This document shows positions 1-13,782 of a DNA stretch of 64,000 nt, piece after piece (position 1 is the first letter of the stretch; each line of letters starts with the position of its first letter). The notes under the pieces are model-generated. The model had not been told where the DNA came from and ran no database searches. It saw nothing but the letters and a program-made list of their open reading frames with translations. The DNA is taken from positions 124,001-188,000 of the forward strand of contig JAPDOI010000719.1 in the NCBI GenBank assembly GCA_029168955.1. Reading direction: 5' to 3'. The position numbers were made by a program, and so were the translations under genes. The stretch comes from Aplectana chamaeleonis (Eukaryota > Nematoda > Chromadorea > Rhabditida > Cosmocercidae).

Positions 1-2178
<2,178 letters not shown>

Positions 2179-2336
2179 ACTATAAAATGGCGAAATTCTC
2201 ATGGCTTCTACGCGTGCTGGTGCGGAGCGGCGGTTAGAGACCGTGAGAGAGCGCATGGCAGACGGAGGGAGCAGAATAGCCCGCGCAGCTTGCGCCATGA
2301 GTCGTGAGAATTACGGCATTTTACAGAGTATAGTCG
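2179..2336. mobile_element. Short foldback element (MITE-like), GACTATAAAATGG family
   Basis: About 158 bp with terminal inverted repeats GACTATAAAATGGCGAAATTC and its imperfect complement ending TTTACAGAGTATAGTC. The core holds GTGCGGAGCGG and GAGAGAGCG motifs. A second copy lies in reverse orientation at 32207-32358 and shares both ends and core. Non-autonomous; the superfamily is not determined. Confidence 0.65.
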
Positions 2337-2945
2337 TTATAAGGGTTTTTTTTTTCTTGCCTATGTTCAATTTTACCCCCTCTTTTATAAAAAAGCCACC
2401 GATTTGTTCGAAAAATCAATCAGAAATTAGGAAATTTTGGACATCCGCGGTGTTTGTCGAGCTAAAGATTGATGTTTTCGGGTATTGGCAATCAGCCAGT
2501 ATTCAGTATGTTTTCGTGGAGTTGACACATTCGTCTTGTGGACAGCAGCCGATTTTGCCCTTTAAGAGGCGCGTGAACGATGGCGGCCAGTCCCTCTTTG
2601 TTTGCAGCTGAAATAAGCACTCGGCTGACGCTTGGATTAGCGCCAGGCGGATGCCTTGCGAGTTTTGCTCATTTTTTTCTGGACTTTGAAGCTGAACTAA
2701 TCGCGTCCACAAAATATTATTGCCCACTTTAGAACAATTTCCGAAGTATGCGGATTATTTTCTATGAATTCTCGGCTCCCTGTTCAAGCGTTTAGAGTGA
2801 TCATTGGATAAGACACTCTCCGGAATTTTAGATGTGATGGAAATTGTCATTTTCAGAGAAAAAACTTTCGAAACATGCGAAATTTGCCCCAGTGAAGAAA
2901 TCTTATGTTCTTCAGAACTGCAAATCTAAAATGTACTTTGATCTA
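2337..2945. other. Intergenic sequence, nothing recognised
   Basis: Both strands have open stretches of 70-136 codons here, but none shows a domain, splice structure or similarity I recognise. Confidence 0.4.
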
Positions 2946-4129
2946 ACAAGGGAACCCATTCCAAGTAAGTCATACTAACCATTCCAAGTGAAATGCACTT
3001 TTCGAGAATCTTTTTTTGGACGTAAAGTCCGAATATGCCCATCGCAGCTGCCTAGACCCACTCTGAAAGAAGTTATAGGCATTTTATCTCCGATTTTCGT
3101 ACCTATTGTACCCTCTAAAAAGCACAGTAATCTTTCAAAAATCCGGGAACGGACCTCATAATCGTGATCAGGGCCCAAAACAACTCCCTAGGCAGAGTCT
3201 GGGTGAAAGCACATTTTCCGAACTATGCGCAGATTGATAGCGTTTTGGACTTGTACGGATTTTAGGTTCAGCGTTCAATTATACTATTAATCACGCGGTA
3301 CAGAAAGCGTTTTAGAAAAATTTTCCAGATTTGACTTGAAATTTGCCCTGGGGGATTATTTGAAATGCTGATCACGAATATGAGGTTTATTTGTCGTTTT
3401 CCCGAAGCTTTCGATTAAATTTGTTCAAAACTTCCCACCGGCAGAAAAAATTGACGGCAAAATCGACTTCTGACGATTTCCGGAGTGTGACGACAGATGT
3501 GGCGTTCTCAGACTTTGGGAGCAGCGAACCGCCTGCGAAAATTCGCCAGTTGCTCAACAGCTGGGGGATAGCTGGCATTTAGGTGGCCAATGGCAATTAT
3601 GAGGCCAACAGTTGGCATACACTCGGCATAGCATTTAATGCCAGCGACGGACGGCTGGCGAATATGTGCCAACTGCCTGAAAGCTGCGTGATAAATTGCA
3701 TTCAGCTGGCAAGGGCAATCGAACCTCGAAATTACCGAGTCTATGCGTGGGTTATTTGGGGGTGCTGAATACTAACTCGGCATCCATTTGTCAATTTTCG
3801 AATTATTAAGGTAGGTTTTGCCTCCTAAATGGCATATTACCTACCGTAACCTACAGTAAACCTTGAAATTTTGACAATCGAGCCCCAGATTCGTGTTCAG
3901 CACCCCAGATTACTCCTACCTACATGTTTTTATCAAAATCCGGAGAACAATTTTAAAACGCCCTAAAAATTCCCTTACCTCGCCGCGAAGCTTTAAAAAC
4001 TCTCATAACTTCTTTTAGAGTGAGTCTATGCAGCTGCGATGGGCATATTCGGACTTTTCGTTCGAAAACGGTTCTAGAAAAGTATATTTCATTTGGAATG
4101 GTTAAAATGACTTATAGTAGTTCCCTTGT
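2946..4129. mobile_element. Long-TIR DNA element, ACAAGGGAA family (type A)
   Basis: About 1.18 kb bounded by inverted repeats of roughly 130 bp. The left end starts ACAAGGGAAC and the right end is its complement, GTTCCCTTGT. The arms share AAAAGTCCGAATATGCCCAT and GAAAGAAGTTATAGGC. The interior carries the family segment GATAGCGTTTTGGACTTG. No transposase frame is visible, so it is non-autonomous. It is interrupted by a different repeat at 3511-3740. A truncated relative starts at 9205. Confidence 0.75.
3511..3740. repeat. CAGCTGG-rich repeat nested in the ACAAGGGAA element
   Basis: Begins near GACTTTGGGAGCAGCG and is rich in CAGCTGG, TTCGCCAGTTGC and CATTTAGCTGGC motifs. The same block, in longer form, lies at 11500-11870. 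The sequence of the host element resumes on both sides, indicating a nested insertion. Confidence 0.6.
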
Positions 4130-5021
4130 AAGGCATTTTTTGGATTAAAGAATGGGAATGAGAGACTTTTGAAGATTTTCGATTTCTTGAACTTCTTCTG
4201 ATATGGATTTTGAAACAGGTCTACATATAAACGCCATTAGCAAGAAGAACGGTTGAGCTTTCGAATGGTATACCACACTTGATCGAAAAGCCAGAGACGG
4301 GCAAGGGAAAGTTCCCTGAACTACACTGACTTTGGTGCACAACTTTCGGGTCAACCCAATACTCCCATAATGTGGGTGTATTCTTAATGAATTATTTTCG
4401 GATAATTTCGATAGTTACTCGAATATTCGGTGAAGCTCTACGATTATATTGTATTCGATCCTCAAAGTATGTATGCTAGTCCTGGCCCAGTCGGCTTCCT
4501 GGTTGAGCAGCTGTGCGTCTCTCTGCGACTTTTTCTTGACAAATTCTGAATGGTTGCACTCTTGGCGTATGTAGCAATTCCCATATCGTCGATGTTGTAA
4601 CGTTTGCCAATTCGCAATTCCCGTGTGGTCTTAATGGTTCCTGAGCGATATGGCGCACTTTTGCTGACTTGAAGGAATATTCGACATTTATGTGAGTCCC
4701 GAGTGGAATATTTTATATATTTTCGGTGAGAGTAGGTTTGGTGTCCTCATTGGTATAAGACTTTTTTAAAGAAAATATTCAATTTTCTTCTCAATCAATA
4801 GTGCATGGTTATTGTGTATAATATATACATACATATGTAGCATTTCTTTGGCTATTCAACCAAGAGTTCAGATGATGATCTGTAATTGCGGGCAGGGTAG
4901 GTTTTTTTCTCTCCTTTCGCGAAGAAGATCTATTAGTCACTCACATGGTCCTTCATGCCTAGTGACAGTTCCAGGCCACCTTATTCAAATGAACGCGCGT
5001 TTGTGAGGTACAGTTAGATCC
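4130..5021. other. Intergenic sequence, nothing recognised
   Basis: No protein or RNA gene supported; short unrelated open frames only. Confidence 0.4.
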
Positions 5022-5241
5022 AGGGCTTGTTCCCTCGAGAATAAAATCATATAAATTTCACCCGCGACTGGCGTGGGCGGATTAAATCTCACCGGCGACT
5101 GGCGGTATGGTAAGCTGATCAGCTGCGTTGTTCTCTCGGCCTGAATCGATTAGCGGGCCGGCGCACGCGACCGCCATGCCAGCCGCGGGTGAGATTTAAA
5201 TGCTTTTTTTTTCTTGAGGAAACAAGCCACGGACCTGACTA
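5022..5241. mobile_element. Short foldback element, GGCTTGTTYCCTC ends
   Basis: The outer inverted ends are AGTTAGATCCAGGGCTTGTT and the complement ending AACAAGCCACGGACC. Inside lie two inverted ACCCGCGACTGGCG-like blocks (about 5058-5095 and 5170-5200). About 220 bp, no coding capacity. Confidence 0.6.
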
Positions 5242-5279
5242 TAATTACTATTTTCAAACGCAGCTTCAACATTTCAGAC

Positions 5280-7180
5280 CATGATTTTTTTGAAAATCTT
5301 AAATCCAATAAATAAAGAGTACATGTGCAGTTGAAAAGGACAGGGTAATTATTCGAATAACCGGATACGAGAAATTAAATTATTCAGCTCATTTGTATTC
5401 TCGAAAAAATATAATAAATTATTTTCCAAATGACTAGTTTCAAGTTTTCTGTCGTTTTTTTTCTTCACTATGCAGCAAAACAAATGATTTCGATGGAATT
5501 TCAAAAAACAATGATTACGAATCTAAAATCTGTTTTATTCCTTTATGTGGGGTAACGGCCACATTGCAGACTTCAAGCTATAGCGCGAGCGGACGCGCGG
5601 CGGCTATTATTGAGTTAATCAATGAACGAATGAGGCACTCAACCCTGCTGTGCTGCCTAGTTTTCAGTTTTCGATGCTATGTCCCTCTAAAATGAATGAA
5701 TAATTCGAATATCCTATTTTGGTTGTAGTGAAGGGAAATTTATTGAACGGGGTTAGCTCCTTCAACGGGACGACGGAGAGGCGAGGGCGGGTCTAGCCCC
5801 GCCCCGTGCTCCTACCTCCACCATTACCGGTATTCTTGGAAATTTGAAAACATAAATGGTTTATTTCAACAAGGAATTTGGGAGTCTCAAATACATGATT
5901 TTTTGCGTCCCCCTTTTTAAAAACTACGTGTGAATTTTTTTTTAAGATGGCTTTATTTCTTGGAATTTTCGATTAAGTTCCGGTCAAATTTAATTGAAAA
6001 TTGCGAAGGAAAATTTTTTGATTAAACTAATGCATTCACAAAAAAAATTCGCAATCAATTCGATTCGAAGGAATATTCGGGTGAATATTCAGATATTTAT
6101 TATTTGATTTTTCAAGAAAATATTCGAATTTTTTTAATGGTTCTCGCTGATTTTCGCCATCAACTATTCGAAGACCGCTATCAGAGAATGGCTTTCGCAA
6201 AAAAAAGTGAGATATTTTAGCTTTCCGACTCAAACTACAATATCCGCGCTAAGTTTTGTAAAAACGGGGAGCATTTGCCAAACTTGGCAAAAAAGCGTCC
6301 GATGCATGTAACTTTTTTGAACGAATACGTTTTTGAATTCTGAAAACGCTATCATATTCACAGCTCAAATTCCTACATAATAATGTGTCTTGTGGACCGA
6401 AGTTCCCTAAAATCGCTTTGTTTCCGAGTGAAATTGTTATTGCGGTCGTTTCACAAAAACGTCGCGCGCGGCAAAGTGCGGCGAAACTTTGAGTAGTAAT
6501 TGTGCGAGTAATATAAGAGCAATCTTTATGTTTTCTTCGTGAATTGGATGAAGTCGGGGCTATCTAGAGATCTGTGCAGTTTGAAATTTCGAAATCCTTC
6601 ATTAAACACTCTCGGGAGCTTCTTGAAAAGTCGGGCTTTGTTGCGAAAGTCCCAGACCGAAAAATGGAGGATTTCGAAAATTCAGTCTGCAAAGTTCTTG
6701 AGATAGCCCCACTCCCATCTAATTCACGATAGAAACATAGAGATTGCTCCTCTAATACTTGTACAATTACTACTTTGAGTTTCGCCGCGCTTTGCCGCGC
6801 GCATAGTCGCGACCGCAAAATATTTTAGCCAAAAACAAAAGCTATCTCGAGGAACGTTGATTTCAATGCACATTATTATATAGGAATCAGCTGTGAATAT
6901 GATAACGTTTTCAGAAATCAAACGTCTTCGTTCAAAAGTTACATGCATCGCTTTTTTTGCCAAGTTTGGCGAATGCCGTTTTACAAACTTATAGCGCGAT
7001 GTTGTAGTTATTCGGAAAATCATTTATTTTGGTTTTTTTTTTGAGAATACAAATGAGCTGAATAGTTTAATTTCTCGTTTTCGGTTTTTCGATATAATTT
7101 CCCTGTTCTGTTCGTTCAACTGCAAATGTCCTCTTTATATATTAAATTCAAGATTTTCAAAGAATTCATAGAATTTTTCG
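5280..7180. mobile_element. Large foldback: outer arms about 150 bp, inner arms about 370 bp
   Basis: The outer arms, about 5280-5425 and 7025-7180, share GAAAATCTTAAAT, CAGCTCATTTGTATTCTC and AGAAATTAAA in inverse orientation. The inner arms, about 6236-6600 and 6625-7015, are an almost continuous palindrome with a central loop of only tens of bases. Shared inner motifs include CCAAACTTGGC, CATGTAACTTTT, GCGGCAAAG and AGCAATCT. About 0.8 kb of unrelated sequence (5426-6235) separates outer from inner on the left only, suggesting a later insertion in the left arm. The open frames here are mirror images of one another, not genes. Confidence 0.7.
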
Positions 7181-7483
7181 CGATCCTCATTAATTAATGA
7201 CATATGTCATACTCCTCCTCAATGTTTACAAATTTGGAAATATCTGAAATCCGACTCGAGTCTTTAATCGCCATCGAGTGGAATCTATTGTGGGTATGCT
7301 CACAGATGGATACGGGCTCAACAAAGCAAAAAAAAAGTTTCTGGGAACTATTGAAAAACGTGTTTTTTTCTAAATATAAGAAACTCCAAAATCAGGAAGC
7401 GGGGCTCCCTTTCCATCTTTGGAAAGTGGAATTCGGAAATCAGATTTCTCTTTTTTTTGGGGGGGGACCTAAAATTCCCATAC

Positions 7484-7924
7484 TCAGATAAATTAAAACA
7501 AGTTACTTGTATCATAAAGGGCCGAAAACAAGTTACTTGTATTTGTAACATATGTATCTGAGCCGATGTAAGTTACTTGCGACTTATCTCAGGTCATTTA
7601 CGGTTACATGTAACATACCTGCCGGATACTGCGTGCGGTGCGCCTCCGATATGTTACATGTATCTTAAATGACCTGAGATAAATCGCAAGTATCTTACAT
7701 CGGCTCAGATATGTTACAAGAAGCTTGTTTTCGATTTCTGAGAGGACACTGTGTGCAGTGCGCCTCCGATATGTTACATGTAACATAAGTGTAACTTACA
7801 TGCAGTATAAATTTAAGTTACATGTAATATAAATTTATGTTACATGTAATATAAATGTAAGTTACTTGAGACATTCAAGTAAGTTACATTTATATCACAA
7901 GTAACTTGTTTTGATTTTTCTGAG
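7484..7924. mobile_element. AT-rich foldback, GTTACTTGTAA family, copy 1
   Basis: Ends are CTCAG..AAAACAAGTTACTTGT and the complement ACAAGTAACTTGTTTTGA..CTGAG. The body repeats TAAGTTACATGTAATATAAA and contains a conserved GAGCCGATGTAAGTTACTTG / GACCTGAGATAA block in both orientations. A GTGTGCAGTGCGCCTCCGATA block is also shared with copies at 8082-8827 and 18996-19617. Confidence 0.75.
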
Positions 7925-8081
7925 TAACTCGATATATCGGGAATCCGCTTATATCAGATTTTGGACCGCCCTTAGTGAAATTTCTGATTTTGTTCCTCAT
8001 TTTAAGGTGTTTCTGGCGAATCGACAATAAATAGGTCAAACATGCTGGGAGGTTGGGAAGTCGAGATTCCGCTCTTGCCTG

Positions 8082-8827
8082 CTCAGAAAAATCAAAACAA
8101 GTTACTTGTAATATAAATGTGAGTTACTTGAATGTCTCAAGTAACATACATTTATATTAGATATAACATACTTTTGTATCACATGTAACTTAAATTTATA
8201 TTGCTTGTAAGTTACGCGCATGTTACATGTAACTTACATCTATATTGCATGTAAGTTACACTCATTTTACATGTAACATTTATACTTTCGCCATGGGTAG
8301 CCATCACTTGACGCAGGCGACACGCGAAGCAGAGGGCGCGTCCCAGACCATAAACTACGCAAAAAGTGCTGTGCGGAGCCTCCCCTGCTGGTGTGGGGTC
8401 AAGTACCTCAAACTTGGGGAATTGAACCAACAGCAACGCCAGTCGTAGGTCTGACCCCGCGAGTGCGTCGTACATCCCCCTTTGAAATATCCTCTCAGCG
8501 GATTTAGGTTACTTGCGACTTATATTGTGCCATTTAAGTTACATGTAACATATCGAAGGCGCACTGCACACAGTGCCCTCTCAGAAATCGAAAACAAGTT
8601 ACTCGTAAAATATCTGAGCCGATGTAAGTTACTTGCGACTTACCTCAGGTCATTTAAGATACATGTAACATTTAGGAGGCGCACCGTACGCAGTATTCCG
8701 CCAATATGTTGGATGTTACTTAAATGACCTGAGATAAGTCGCAAGTAACTTACATCGGCTCAGATATGTTACAAGTAACATGTTTTCGGCCCTTTATGTT
8801 ACAGGTAAGTTGTTTTTATTTTTTTGA
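8082..8827. mobile_element. AT-rich foldback, GTTACTTGTAA family, copy 2
   Basis: Same ends and body motifs as the copy at 7484-7924. It also carries a central GC-rich core of about 170 bp (8295-8470) with CGACACGCGAAGCAGAGGGC and GGGGTCAAGTACCTCAAACT. The same core, inverted, lies in the copy at 19255-19445, and a fragment lies near 21240. On the minus strand the core contains GGTTCAATTCCCC, like a pol III B box, but no complete tRNA fold was found. Confidence 0.7.
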
Positions 8828-9204
8828 GTGGTTGGGACGCTCTGAATTTGGTCTTTTTTCCTCTTTTTTGTATTGTGAACTGATGTTGAAATGACTGGTT
8901 TTGATTTTGCAAACATACATGTTCAATTTTGGAAAGCATTTGAATACCTAGATTTGTCACGTGATCTTGTGTGAGTGTTATATTTTCGTCATAATAATCG
9001 AAAACGAAGCGTTTGCGAGAGAGCATATCGCGTGACGATGAGGGTGCATTCGCCGCCGCTGTTAATCCCATAGCGGGGGGGGGGGGGGGCAGCCGCTGGC
9101 TGCTCTCGGCCGTCCGCCAGTCGGCTGCCGACGGTTCGCTACGGCTCCATCTGGCACAATTTCCATTGTTGAGCCTCTTTCCACCTTCACCTTGCTTTAG
9201 GACT
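8828..9204. other. Intergenic sequence, nothing recognised
   Basis: Includes a G-homopolymer (9075-9089) next to GC-rich sequence. No supported gene. Confidence 0.4.
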
Positions 9205-9630
9205 CACTTACAAGGAAACTACTATTCGCCAAACTCGCCATTCCGATCGAAATGTACTTTTCTAGAACCATTTTCGGACGAAAAGTCCGAATATGCCCAT
9301 CGCAGTTGCCTAGACCCATTCTGAAAGAAGTTATAGGCGTTTTCTCTCTGATTTTCGTACCTATTGTACCCTTCAAAAAGCGCATTAATTTCACGAAAAT
9401 CCGTAAACAGACCTAATAATCGTGTTCAGCGCCCAAAACAACCCCCCTAGGCAAAGTTTGGGTGAAGGCACATTTTCCGAACTTTGTGCAGACTGATAGC
9501 GTTTTGGACTTACGCGGATTTTAGGTTCAGCGTTCAGTTATATCAATTACGGGGTACAGAAAGCGTTGAAGAAAAATATTCCAGATTTGACCTGAAATCC
9601 TCATCAAGCATCTTTTTTCAGAGTTTTTCT
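9205..9630. mobile_element. Truncated ACAAGGGAA-family element (type A left part)
   Basis: Starts ACAAGGAAACTACTATTC and matches the left arm and interior of the element at 2946-4129: CGAAAAGTCCGAATATGCCC, AAGAAGTTATAGGCG and GATAGCGTTTTGGACTT. No matching right end is found before the sequence runs into a hairpin at 9636. Confidence 0.6.
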
Positions 9631-9635
9631 TCAAG

Positions 9636-9767
9636 CGTGCTGCGGCGCGGTTGCGAGTATCCTCAAACAGTTATGTGGGATCACTCGGTCACCTAAGGCG
9701 AAAACCGCCCGGGTGATCCCACATCCCTGTCTGAGGATACCCGCAACCGCGCCGCAGCACGCTTTCG
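9636..9767. repeat. Near-perfect 132-bp palindrome
   Basis: GCGTGCTGCGGCGCGGTTGC at the left is mirrored by GCAACCGCGCCGCAGCACGC at the right. The arms continue inward through GAGTATCCTCA/TGAGGATAC and GTGGGATCAC/GTGATCCCAC, leaving a loop of about 20 bp. Probably a small foldback element. Confidence 0.75.
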
Positions 9768-9815
9768 CAATCAGCGCGCACTTTGCGGACTGAAAGGCAG
9801 TGCGGAGGTGAACTG

Positions 9816-10099
9816 TACTGTGCTTCTCTGGGACTAATTCCGGTCCGCAATTGCGTCTGGACACGCTTTGCGGCCGCGCGCATTCGAGTCGGAACAGTTT
9901 CCAGCGCCGCAGCCGCCTATCTGTTGACTCTATGTTGGTTTAAGTAACTGGAAAGTAGACAAAATTGGAGAAAACTCTTTAAAAAAAGCCAAATCGAGTC
10001 AGCTTTGGCGCTGGAAACTCGACTGACTCCAGCGCGTGCGGCCGCAAAGCGTGTCGAGTCGCAATTGCGGACCGGAATTTGGCCCAGAAAAGCACAGTA
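9816..10099. mobile_element. Foldback element, TACTGTGCTT family, copy 1
   Basis: Inverted ends are TACTGTGCTTCTCTGGG and CCCAGAAAAGCACAGTA. The arms share AATTCCGGTCCGCAATTGCG, CACGCTTTGCGGCCGC and TTTCCAGCGCC. About 284 bp. A close copy lies at 24657-24939, and relatives with different interiors lie at 46821-46984 and 59123-59322. Confidence 0.75.
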
Positions 10100-11102
10100 G
10101 GTGCTAAGATAGAGGCCAAAAATTTTATTGATTGGATCTTGAGTTTCTGCTTTAATCGAACATTTGATTTATTGGAGATTTTACTTCGTTCATTTCTTTT
10201 ATACTTTCCTCATTCGGGATTTTATGTTATTCCTGATCGTAGCGATATTAATTATATTTTATTATTCTTTTTTTGAATTTCTACTCGTTTTTGATTTGAG
10301 TTTATTCGTTATACTGTTGGTTCCAAATTAAATCGAAAAATTAATATGTTGTATTTTTATAATATTTGTCGATTTTAAGTGAAAGTATTCAAATTTTACC
10401 GATGAAAGCCGGATTATTTCCTAGCAGTATTCTAAAAATCTTGGAAATCTGAGAATTATTTCTGGAGAAATCAATTGTTTTCAAAGTTAATTCTATCCGG
10501 AAGTTTGGATTTCGCTTTATCCGAATCTATTAGAAGTTTTTTTTTTCGAAATCCCTGGGATTTTCGATTCTGATTTTTTTTTTTGAAATATTCGTAATTT
10601 TCAGGCAAAAAATCGCTCAATCGTTCTTGGGAACTATTCGAGATCTAAGTGTGTTTTTGAATAAAACTTTTGAATAATAGTACTTGAGATCTGAATTTTT
10701 GATTAAAAGAGCTTATTAATTTTTGATAGGATATTTTGAACAATAATATTTGAGATCTAGGTGTTTTTTGAATGATATTTTGAATAATCATATAATACAA
10801 AATATTTATTCAAAAACCAAATATCGACTGGAATCGAATGGAGAACACTTTATGCATGTATTTATTCATTCGAGAGAATTTGGAGTTGTAAGCGAATAAA
10901 AATTCCGGAGTTTTGTAAAGCTGTTATCCGAAAAAAAATCTGTTAGGAAATTCTGAAATCTATTGTTCCAGTATTGATTCATTCCAAAAGATTCAAAAGT
11001 GCAATGTCCAGATTATTTATTTTCTGGAGACTGCCGTTGAATGACATGATGGCTCCGGATCGATTCCACCGGGGCTGACCACGACTCTAGCGCGCTGCAG
11101 AA
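10100..11102. other. AT-rich intergenic sequence, no gene seen
   Basis: T-rich sequence with short degenerate repeats such as TTTGAATAATA and GAGATCTAGGTG. No exon-like segment found. Confidence 0.5.
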
Positions 11103-11346
11103 AGTCTGTCCGAATGAGACTGTCCGCCCACGCAGTCGGCGTGCGTGTCGAGCGGCCGTCGTGAAGGCACTTTCCAGACTAGTGAATCGATTGTCATGAC
11201 TCTAAGACGCGTAGTGAGTACTATTCCAGTCAGCTATCTGCAGCCGTGGAAAGGCTCGTCCGAAAAATTTCTCGGCGAGAGTCGTTCGACACGCACGCCG
11301 ACCACGTGGGCGGACTGTCGCACCAAAGGACACCTAAGACAGACTT
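11103..11346. mobile_element. Inverted-repeat element, AGTCTGTCC family, copy 1
   Basis: Left end AGTCTGTCCGAATGAGACTG and right end ..GACAGACT. The arms share CTGTCCGCCCACGC and GGCGTGCGTGTCGA, inverted as CGACACGCACGCCGAC and GTGGGCGGAC. About 244 bp, no coding capacity. A second copy lies at 32904-33126. Confidence 0.65.
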
Positions 11347-11499
11347 TATGTACAATATATTACGGTGCTAAGTTGAGTTGGTCACAGCGCGTGCGTGCGC
11401 AGTCTGCTCTATCCTTTTCCACCACATCCTTTTGCTGTCTCTTTCCCTCGCCTCTCACACGCACGCGAAGGAAGTAAGTGAATTCCTATCCAAAATACT

Positions 11500-11870
11500 C
11501 AGACATTGGGAGCAGCGGACAGCTGGCGAAAATTCGCCAGTTGCTCAACAGCAGGGTGACAGCTGGAATTTAGCTGGCCAATGGCAATCACGAGGCCGAC
11601 AGTTGGCATACACTCGTCACTTCATTTGATGCCAGCGGCGCACGGCTGGCGAATATGTGCCAGTCGCCTAACAGCTGGATGATAACTGGCATTTAGCTGG
11701 CAATCGGCAATTACAAGACCGACAGCTGGCTCATACTTAGCGTCTCAATTAGTGCGAGCGGCGGACCGCTGGCGAAAATGTGCCAGCTGCCTGAAAGCTG
11801 CGTGATAACTGCCATTCAGCTGGCAAGGGCAATCAAACCTCGAAATTACCGAGTGCATGAAGACGCAGTT
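11500..11870. repeat. CAGCTGG-rich repeat block, longer copy
   Basis: Internally repetitive sequence with periodic CAGCTGGCG, AACAGCTGG and ATTTAGCTGGC motifs, matching the block nested at 3511-3740. Related degenerate motifs continue to about 12060 and again at 12240-12400. No coding capacity is inferred. Confidence 0.6.
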
Positions 11871-13451
11871 ATCCACCGATCGGCACCGGGCTGGCGCCTA
11901 ACCGCCCAGTGGTATTCACTTGGCGCTGAGTCGCCAAATGACTGGCACTCAAGAGAGCACGTTTTAACATGTTATAGTTTGATCTCTGCTTTCCTTGATA
12001 AGCTGAGCCGGTATATAAGGCGATTCTGTCCAATGAGTGTTCACTCGGCACTTTGATGCCGGCCCTGGAAGGTGACCTGAAGTCACTCTATAGAGTCTAG
12101 CATATTTTGGCTGCTGAGGGGCAAGTCCCCACGGATAGGGGGGAGGTGGGGTGGGTCCCCCACCTCAGACCGTTGCGTAGGCGATCTCCTACGCAACGAT
12201 CTGCGGTGAGGGACCCACCCCGATTCATCGGTCTGGGAAGAGACTGGCGGACCGCTGGCAAATGATTGCTTAACAGCTGGCTGCCAGGTAATAGCCAAGA
12301 GACCGCTAGCGGTCGGCCAGCGTCCTGGCGGACCGCTGTCAGGGTTTTGGCGGATCGCCAGCTAATGCCTGTCCGACACCGGGAATGGTTTTCGCTCGCT
12401 AGGTAAATGACGGCGGTCCGTCAATCCTAATGTCTGAGTAGAGTGTATGTAGCTGCATGCAGTCGCATCATTGAAAAGCCCTCTCAAACACAAGGAAGTT
12501 TGCTTTTTAATATTTTTCATTCGGTTTCAGAACAATTTTTTCTGGAACTTTTGTTAAAATCTGCGCACGAGATCGATATGGTCACCTTCTAGGTAAACGG
12601 GAGTAGGGGTCGTGAGAGTGCTCCCAAAAAACGAAAACTCTAGGGGTGTCGTATTTTTTTCGACAAAAAAATTAAGATAGCGTTCAAGCTTCGAAGGCGA
12701 TGGAACCGTCATAGTGAAGAAACCTTTTTCCCGAGAAATCAACAGGAACAACTCTGTCTTATATCACGTTTGGTTATTTATATAGAAATTAAAGTAGCAA
12801 AATTGTTCTTTACCGGTTGTAAGTCCACTTTAATGTCAATTAGAGTGCAGACCCTGCTAAATGCCGGTTTTTATCTGATTTTTTTGGCCCGAAAAAAAAA
12901 TGGTTTTATGACGAATTTGGCGAAAAAAAAACCGCGACAATGCCATCTTTTCATTAAAACCCCATGGAACCGATTTTTTATGAGCCAGTGTGCACTTCGT
13001 CGAAGGTTTTTATAGCTGCGAGAGCCTTAACATATGTATGTACTCTCTAATCGATTGTTTCCTGCAGTTACATACATATCCAACGTAGAGCTTTGCGTAT
13101 GTAGATTTGCCAGAATACCGCACTTATTCGATGGAATATATGCATTCGAAGTACATTTCATGGGAATTTTGAATTCTTCAGTCACTTTGCCACAAAATTT
13201 TCCACCGATGGGAAGCTTTGAACGAATCAAGTCGAGAACTTCGGAAAATCGTCAAATAAACCCCAGATTCGTAATCAGTGCCCCAAATAATCCACCTGGA
13301 AGGATTTTGAGTGAAATTTGGGAAATTTTTTAAACACTTTCAGAGCTCCCTAATTAGTATAAATGAATGAGTAACCGAAAATCCGTACAAGTCCAAAACG
13401 CTGTTAGTCTGGACAAAGTACGGAAAATGTGCGTTCATCCAAAATTTGCTC
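11871..13451. other. Intergenic sequence with small palindromes, no gene seen
   Basis: Contains a perfect hairpin, GTTGCGTAGGCGATCTCCTACGCAAC-like, at about 12173-12200 inside inverted GGTGGGTCCC blocks (12150-12225). Further CAGCTGG-like motifs lie at 12240-12400. The rest is AT-rich, and its open frames show no recognisable domain. Confidence 0.45.
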
Positions 13452-13769
13452 ACAAGGGAAGTATAAAAAGCGTAGGTCGGATCTGTCAAAACGACTAGTA
13501 TGGTTAGTATCTTTTCTGGCTCAATAGTAAAAATGCGCAGTATCCCGCCGCGAGCAGCAGGTTAAAAAAGTTATGAGCATTTTTTAAGCCTGGCGAAAAG
13601 GCAAGGACCCATCAGGCATTTTTTTTTAGAGTTTCAAAAAATTTTCTCGGATTTAGCTCAAAAGTTGTATGTAGGGGTAATCTAGGGTGGCGAATACGAA
13701 TCTGGAATCCATTTGTCGAAATTTTGAGGTTTACTGTAAGTTACGGTAGGTAACATGTCATTTAGGGGT

Positions 13770-13782
13770 CAAAACCCACCTT
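13770..13782. repeat. Left target-site duplication of the RTE-like insertion
   Basis: CAAAACCCACCTT occurs at 13770-13782 and again at 17054-17066, immediately outside the retrotransposon. Its length of 13 bp is usual for non-LTR insertion, and both copies sit within ACAAGGGAA-element sequence. Confidence 0.65.
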
